A stretch of DNA of 64,000 bases, taken from the NCBI GenBank assembly GCA_004154925.1, contig QJNS01000032.1:358207-422206 (forward strand). The letters run 5' to 3'. Positions 57,638 to 64,000 of this stretch are shown one piece after another; position 1 is the first letter of the stretch; each line of letters begins with the position of its first letter. A program made the translations under genes and the position numbers. A model generated the notes under the pieces. That model did not search any database. It was not told the DNA's origin and saw only the letters and a program-made list of their open reading frames with translations. Origin of the DNA: Monosporascus cannonballus (lineage: Eukaryota > Ascomycota > Sordariomycetes > Xylariales).

Positions 57638-59185
57638 TCAGTAGCCAGGAAGCCTTGGAAGCCCTGAAGACCGTCAGTAGGTGCTCCTCTCGAGTTGCTT
57701 TTTGAAGGAGGCGACTTACAGTTGTCGCCGATGTCCTCGGGGTATGTCTGGCGCTTGGTGCAGGCGATGGCAGCCTGGTCGGTCTGTCGCTGGAGCGGCG
57801 GGCACCGGTCGTTGGCGCAGCGGCCGTCCATGGCCCTCTGGAGCGCGTCGCCCTTCCAGCCGAACAGATAGTCGCCGTGGATGCCGTAGCCGGTGTTGTC
57901 CTCCATGCTCCAGTAGAAGGGCGAGGAGCCGTCCGCGGGCCAGTCGGCCTTGTTGTTGAACTGGCGCGTGTCGAACATGATCTCGTACATGACCTGGGGG
58001 ATCTTCACCGGGTGCGAGGCGGGGCAGGGGCTGCCGGCCTCGAAGGAGCCCTGCGGGTAAGCGATGTGCGCCTTGTGGTCGGGGCTGTCGAGGTTCTTGC
58101 CGTCCCAGCAACTATTGCGTTCATGGGTCAACAATTAATGCATCCACGGTAAGCGGGAGCGGCCACAGTGGTTTGGCTTTGTGTGAAGAGTCGAGCGCCT
58201 CAGTTCCGGCCGGAGCAGACTAGGCTTGCTCACAAGGCGTGCCAGGAAAAGTGTAGAAGTAGCCTATGAACATGCTTACGAAGGGAACGTCACGGTCACA
58301 CGCCATCCTCCGCCGCAAGTCTGCTTGGGGAAGTGCGTGGTGTCATCTCCCGTGCACTGCAACATCTCGGGTCAGTAACTGCTCCTTCTATTTCATGAGG
58401 CGAATAGTTGGGGATATTTTATGGCATGCATTAGGAGCTGAGCTCTCTTGGACAGATCGTTGAGGTATCCGTTGCTTTATGGCCATGAAGTCAGAAGGGA
58501 TAAATGGTTCCAGAAATAGCTTACGGGGGCACCGCCGAATGGGTTCTGCTCCATGTTTGGTGAGCAGCGGTAACAAAGGCCCTTGGGCACCTTGGCCGCG
58601 TCGCGGTTCGTGCTGTCACCGACGAGCATACGGAAGCCCTATTCAGTCGGTGTCAGCATTCCCCGTGTTCTTGTCTCTCTGCTCGGCCCAGGAACGTCGC
58701 TGTGGGTGATGCTTACCGGCGGGAAGGCCGTGACCCTGGCACTCGGCTGGTACCCACGGATGTAGTAGACACTGACATAATTTCAGTTAACGTTTCCTGA
58801 GATATGCTATAAGCAGCAGCAGCAGCACGCACGTCATGCCGCCCTTGACATATAACCCGAGATTGGCAAACTGAGGCACGCGCTTGAACGTGCCGTTGCG
58901 CGCCTTGTAGTAGAGGTTAGCGGTCCAGTAGTTGCTGAAGTCCTCCGAGTACGTGCAGCTCGTGCACGTGGAGGCAGTCGGGGGGTCGACGTCCCCGGGC
59001 AGCATGCTCGCATTGAACGAGTTGCCGCCGATGATCTGGTGCATGTGCGCCGACGGCAGCTTGCCCGGCTCCACCAGCGGGTCGATGCGGTCGATGGTGA
59101 GTTCCGAGCAGCCGAAGCGCATCAGCTCCTGCGCCGCGGCGAGCCGCGTAGCCGCCAGGGCGGACGCTAGGGCTTTGAAGTGCAT
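57638..59185 (-). CDS. Secreted DUF1996-domain protein, six exons
   Basis: Function unknown; DUF1996 proteins are common secreted fungal proteins. Exons on the minus strand: 58,833-59,185; 58,717-58,771; 58,525-58,638; 58,280-58,356; 57,720-58,111; 57,638-57,663. Donors are GTGCGT, three GTAAGC and one GTAAGT. The joined frame is open and gives 338 residues. The N-terminus [19 protein letters not shown] looks like a signal peptide. Then follow the family landmarks: [86 protein letters not shown], and [18 protein letters not shown]. It ends NWLPRLPGY, the usual family C-terminus. The fourth exon start (TTGCAG acceptor) is the least certain. Exons 1 and 5 have high third-position GC; introns are lower. 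Confidence 0.88.
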
Positions 59186-60991
59186 TATCGCTGCCGACCT
59201 CTCTCAGTCGTGAAGTCTCGATGTGATGTTTGCGGAACAAAACAAAGACGGCCTCTTTGCGCTAGCTTAGCTGCTGATTTGAGAACCGAAGGTTGCGGAA
59301 GCGAGTGAAGGTGAGAGAGTACGGCGGTGAAAGACCCCTTTCCTATATCCTCCTCGGGGTCGATGCCACTCAGGGACGGCCGGGTAAAACAAGGGCAATT
59401 ACCGTAAACGGACGCGGTCCCGCAGTGCCGACAGGCGAGTCAAGCAACTGCCGGGCGTTGACAGGTCAGGGATTAATTCCAGCCCAAATCAAAACAGTAA
59501 ACCTGGAAGGGATCGAACGGGCTCTAATTGGACCATTTGGACCTCTCGAGATAGCCGCTATTTATGGGAGTGATATAGTAGAGGAGCACGGGGCCGCTAT
59601 ACATGTCTACCACCTCCCTTCAAACTGGGCGATCTTTCCTGAACGTGTCCGGGGAGGGCTATATAGCTGCTGCTGGTATATGACTTCCAGAGCGGAGATT
59701 ATGATCCTACAAGCAACAGTCTCGCCAGAGGCTTTCAACAGCCGAGCGAAAGCCACTGAGAACATATGGCGCCTCAACCAAAAGAGCCGACGTCTCTGCC
59801 GCCCGTACCCGTGAAGGTGGTGGTTTCATAAATACCACTGCAACGTAATAGAACGCAGGGAAGACCGCCTTGCATGTTGTATGCGTCGGTATCGCCAGGA
59901 AAATCTGGAATTTCCTGCATTGGTAGGCTGGAGCGCCTAATCTGTGCTGCTTTTGGACCAAACTACTTCTGCTATCCCCTGCTGGATCTGTCATGTTGTC
60001 ATACTAGTCGGCATTGACTAATTATTTATATTTACGAGTTCGGTATTCGCCTCGGACACGGTGAGGGAAGAAAACTGTAGCTGGACCACCGCTTCGAGAA
60101 AGACGGGAATATTCCAGTTGGAAGGCTCAAGCCAGTTCTCGCCGCCTGCTCGAAACCCCAGCTAGCGTTAAAAGAAAGATAGACGAAGTAAGCACTGCCG
60201 ATGACTAGCTCGTCTGTTGAATATCCAAGGAGAAACACAGACTAGAGGAGGCGCTGGTATACTCGGTTCAGGGGCTTTTAAGGATCCAGTCTAACCGGCA
60301 TTGCCCTCAGAAACACTGCTTCCCCAGATTAGAGTGGCCGTTCTTGTATACCCCAACTCAGCTCACCGCGTCTTACATTTACAGTAGACGGGTTATCAGA
60401 TCGATGACTTGAAGGTAATAGAAGCTGTCTTTATATGGATCGACATATCAGGCCATCTCCCCCGATGAAGCCGTAGCCCGCAAGGCGTATAACCCACACC
60501 ACTACAAGTCATTTGCCGACGCAGGACTCGATGACCTGAGGAGAGGCGCTGGACGGCCGCTCCTAGGGTAATATTAAGAGACTTGCGGCAATATCTATCG
60601 GAACTCTTGAATTTCCGAGCCGTATCAATGATCGACTAGTACGGTAAGGATAGCGAGCCGAGACGAGGCGAATAGGCTTAGATGAATGCAGAATGTCATA
60701 TAATAATCGGCTGTGCTATTCTAAGCCTTGAGTAATCTTCGAGCTTTCCTAGGACTGACTGACGAAGTTTTTGCATCTCTCATAGTGCCTGGATAGTTAT
60801 CTAGAAACCCCATGATCTACCATGCTGCGCCCTTCTATGAACGGCAGGTCAGTTGCTGGTACATGCGGCGTCTTCTTGCGGGGACAACTTGAGGGCACCA
60901 GTAATAGGCAATAGCTGCGGCATTCAACGTATCACATGCAAAGCATAAAGCGTGTGGGCAAGAATTATATTTGACGAAACCGAAATATCGG
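59186..60991. other. Intergenic, 1.8 kb, no gene supported
   Basis: Contains the promoter region of the DUF1996 gene on its left and the 3' flank of DRS1 on its right. A 173-codon plus-strand open frame (59,293-59,814) has no recognisable domain or signal and starts divergently about 110 bp from the DUF1996 start; I regard it as unproven. No RNA gene was seen. Confidence 0.45.
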
Positions 60992-63371
60992 CTACTTCTT
61001 CGGCTTTCCACCTGCCCTCCCACTTGCCTTGCCACCTTTCTTAGACTTATCCTTCTTGAAATTCAGGACCGCCCCCTTGCCGGCTCTCTCGGCGGCGCCC
61101 TTCTTCCACACCCTGCCATCCGTCCTATCGGAGCGCGCATCGAGCTTCTTCTTGTCCTTGTTACTCAACTTGCCTGCGCCCTTCTTCTTGAGGGAGTCTT
61201 TGAGTCCGTTAAGCTCGGCGCGTCCCGCGTCCTTTGCCTTCTTCTTGTCCTTTTCCGTCTCAAACCACGTCCGCTTCGGCCGGGACTTGATCTCGTCCTC
61301 GTGCAGGACCATGTTCTCGCCCTTCTTGATCTGCATCTCAACATTCGCCAATTGCTTCTCCTCCTTCTCCTCCTGCATGATGGCATCGATCTCCTCGTCC
61401 ATCTCGTCGACCTTGGCTTGCCACTGGTCGGCCTCGGCAGGTTCGATGACGAGACTGCTGATCTTGGCGCCTTGGGCTTTGCCGGCCTTCACTGCTCCTT
61501 TGACGACCTTGCGATCAGGCTCCGCAGCAAGCGTCACTGCCACACCGGAGCGGCCAGCTCGGGCAGTACGCCCGACACGGTGTACATAAATTTCTAGACT
61601 TTGAGGCGCCTCGTAGTTGATGACCGTGTCGACCCCTTTGATATCGAGACCTCGTGACACCAGATCCGTAGCGAGCAAGTACGCGACTTTTCCATCACGG
61701 AATGCCTCGACACTCGATATACGCTGAGAATAGATGTGAGAAATGTGATCGTAATCAACAGGGTTGGGGAAGACTTACTTGTGATTGGTTCATGCTACCA
61801 TGTAGTTCGGCGCATGACATTCCCAACAAGCCGAAGATAATCCGAGCCCGATGCGCTTCTTTCTTCTGCCGAAAGAATATGATAACGCGTTCCGTGTGCA
61901 TTGTTTTGCAGATGTGGACGAGGTAGCCCATCCTCTTTTCCTCGCGGCCTGGTCGTAGTCGGACGAACTTCTGTTCAAGCTTATCAACCGTCTTCTTTTT
62001 GGAGTCGACCATGATCCGGACAGGCTTGTTCAACCCGACACGAATCAATCGGTCGACAGAAGACGTCATCGTGGCAGAGAACAGCATGGTCTGTCTTGAT
62101 TTCGGCAACGTCGTTAGAATCTCATTCAACTCATCAGCGAATCCGTCCTCCAACATGCGGTCAGCCTCGTCGAGCACTAGGATTTCGATGGTGTCGACAT
62201 TGAAACTTGCTGAGTTCCGCATGTGATCTATGAATCGACCTGGCGTAGCAATGATAACATCAGGTCTGAGACGTAGTTCCGCCTCCTGGACTTTAAGGCT
62301 TAGACCACCAACCGCAAGGCAGAACTTGATATCCGTGTGACCCGCAAGCTTGGTGGCAACTGAGTGACATTGTATCGCCAATTCACGGGTCGGCGTCAGA
62401 ATCACGACCCTACTGGCAGGAATTTTCTTCGGTCGGTAGAGGAGGCGCTCAAGGATAGGAACAACAAACGCGGCTGTCTTTCCGGAACCGGTAACAGCAC
62501 CACCAACTACATCATTGCCCTCCAACGCGATAGGTATCGTCTTGGACTGAATGGGAGTAGGTTTGCTGAAGCCAACCGAGGTGAGACCGCGCAAAATCGG
62601 ACGAGATAACGACATGCCCTGGAAAGAGGATTTTGCTCCCTGTTTTCCTGGCTGCGCCTTCACTTCTGGCGCAAAGAAAGCTTCCCTCTTTGCGGCCTCT
62701 TCTGGATCCTCGTCGTCATCGTCGTCGCTGCTGGCGTCAGATCCAGCATCATCAGGATGGTCCACTGGCGTCGCAACAGAGTCATCGTCTGACGCAGCGT
62801 CGCTATCTGCATCCCCGTCTTCCACTCCGCCCATGTCGTCCACATCCTCTCCCTCTGATTCCTCGTTGGATGCTGCGCCCATACCGAATCCATCAGCAGC
62901 CAAGACCTCATCGTCATCATCGTCGAAGTCGATTTCGACCGGATCCTCGTCCTCCCCGCCCGAAGCTCCGTCTTCGGCGGCATCCTTCTTCTCGGTCGGG
63001 TTATTCTTCTCTCTTCGTCGGCGTATTATTTCATCCAAGTCGACAACTCTTTTCTCGGCTCCAGTCACGCCTTTCCCAGCGCCGTCGAACCCCCAACCCT
63101 CAAAGTCGCCTTCCCTGAAGTCTGTCGTGCCGTCTGCCATAAACTCGAACTCTGAGTCCATAGCGCCATCATCGTCGTCATGCTTTCCCCAAATGCCAGT
63201 TTCTCCATCCTCTTCGAGCTCGGTCTGTTTGCGCTTTCCTGCCTTCTTCGATGTTTTCGATTTCTTTTTGGGTGGCTGGTCGGGAGCCAACTCTTCTTCC
63301 GCTAAGACCGTATCGTCGTTGTCGGAGATTGTATGAATGAATTCGTCATCGGCCTTGCGTTTGGACGGCAT
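60992..63371 (-). CDS. DRS1: ATP-dependent RNA helicase Drs1 (DEAD-box), two exons
   Basis: Nucleolar DEAD-box helicase needed for 27S pre-rRNA processing and 60S subunit assembly. Exons are 61,779-63,371 and 60,992-61,723. The 55-bp intron has a GTAAGT donor, a TGATTAC branch-like region and a TCTCAG acceptor. The join HGSMNQSQ / [20 protein letters not shown] is in frame and gives 774 residues, close to yeast Drs1 (752). The N-terminus is acidic (Asp/Glu runs, about 1-235). The helicase core has [13 protein letters not shown] (Q motif), GSGKT at 295-299, PTRELA, DEAD at 401-404, SAT at 432-434, RGLD and [11 protein letters not shown]. The C-terminal 100 residues are Lys-rich with coiled-coil character. 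The intron falls between motifs IV and V. Plus-strand Ser-rich frames over the acidic region are shadows. Confidence 0.96.
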
Positions 63372-64000
63372 GGCGACTAAAGGGTAGGGAAATGTTTATT
63401 GTCAATTTTTTTTTGGCCGGCAATGCATATGATAGGTTAGCGCCCCAGCGAGCTCAATTGAGATTTACAAACCTTATCGAACTTTGGAACTTTATCTTTT
63501 TTCTGCCGAGCGGTCAACTGAGAGCCCCACGTAAACCACTTGCTGATCTAGACCCCCGCTATTTATTATCCGGTCGCACCAACGCTTATTTCGTGCGTTG
63601 CATAAAAATTGCATAAGCAATAAGCCGGTGCCAGAGAGCTGGTTCTCCCCCTTATTCGTCAGTGTTGATGGGGCCTGCTTGCGATATGACTTGCCGCCTC
63701 CTCGTCTGGGGTTCAAACTAAAATTCCGGGTGAAGAAACCTTCCTATGTGTTAATATGTAGCATAAGCCGGTGCCATTCAATATGTTTAACTAATGCGGC
63801 CATGCCGTTTTAGTCCCCTTACTGTTGTGAGACCCTGCATCACACACAGAAGCATATAACTGAAGAAAAGGTGTATTAAAGGTTGCATGACCTCTAGAAG
63901 GTCCTTTGTAAAAGGTGAAGGTGGTGAACCCTCCTTAAATACATATAAAAACAGTGGTACCCAAGAGATAATGATACCGGAGTAGCCGAAGCAATTTCCA
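63372..64000. other. Upstream region of DRS1, no gene seen
   Basis: Holds the DRS1 promoter side and then unassigned sequence to the window end. The 14-mer ATAAGCCGGTGCCA occurs twice (63,620-63,633 and 63,763-63,776). Small open frames here have no recognisable features. Confidence 0.5.

Noticed and set aside
57367..58134. 255-codon minus-strand continuous open frame
   Set aside because: It is real only in part: bases 57,720-58,111 are exon 5 of the DUF1996 gene. The rest is read-through of introns at both ends.
59293..59814. 173-codon plus-strand open frame in the DUF1996 promoter region
   Set aside because: No domain, no signal and no splice partners. It is possible as a long chance frame in GC-balanced DNA. 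Stranded RNA-seq would settle it.
62551..63336. 261-codon Ser/Pro-rich plus-strand open frame
   Set aside because: It is the complement of the Asp/Glu-rich N-terminus of DRS1; acidic runs read as Ser-rich on the other strand.

Overview
The window comes from a filamentous ascomycete (Pezizomycotina), probably a plant- or insect-associated Sordariomycete-type genome. Three things point there. Protein genes have several short introns (54 to about 170 bp) with GTRAGT-like donors. The gene families are fungal (Drs1, App1, a secreted DUF1996 protein, a fungal C2H2 family). The first 45.9 kb look like the product of repeat-induced point mutation (RIP). Species cannot be named from the sequence alone.

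Layout. Bases 1-45,931 form one very AT-rich block with no intact gene. It is a pile of nested, RIP-degraded LTR retrotransposons. At least three Ty3/Gypsy groups can be told apart. G1 is a chromodomain-bearing family with most copies, in both orientations. G2 is a minus-strand element at about 16.0-21.3 kb. G3 is a minus-strand element with two recognisable LTRs at 30.9-37.8 kb. Several younger, less mutated insertions sit inside them: a Tc1/mariner-like element (13,605-14,999), a 284-bp TA-flanked miniature element (8,477-8,760) and a 124-bp mini-LTR with a perfect 5-bp target duplication (45,382-45,505). For the first two, an uninterrupted paralogous copy elsewhere in the window gives a base-exact empty site.

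From 45,932 to the end the composition becomes ordinary. Protein genes are minus-strand apart from one weak plus-strand model. They are two diverged tandem copies of a fungal C2H2-type zinc-finger gene (46,987-48,729 and 49,398-50,317), a tentative small plus-strand gene (50,307-51,012), an APP1-like phosphatidate phosphatase (53,682-56,417), a six-exon secreted DUF1996 protein (57,638-59,185) and the ribosome-biogenesis DEAD-box helicase DRS1 (60,992-63,371). An intron-containing tRNA-Gln(TTG) lies at 52,932-53,019, just beside a newly recognised 416-bp long-TIR miniature element (52,256-52,671). The region 51.1-52.3 kb is rich in short palindromes and repeats.

The genes do not form a pathway: DRS1 and APP1 are housekeeping, the DUF1996 protein is secreted, and the zinc-finger pair looks like accessory sequence at the edge of the RIP block. 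Exon joins were worked out by reading splice signals and checking frame; LTR boundaries in the RIP block are approximate unless a target duplication is stated.
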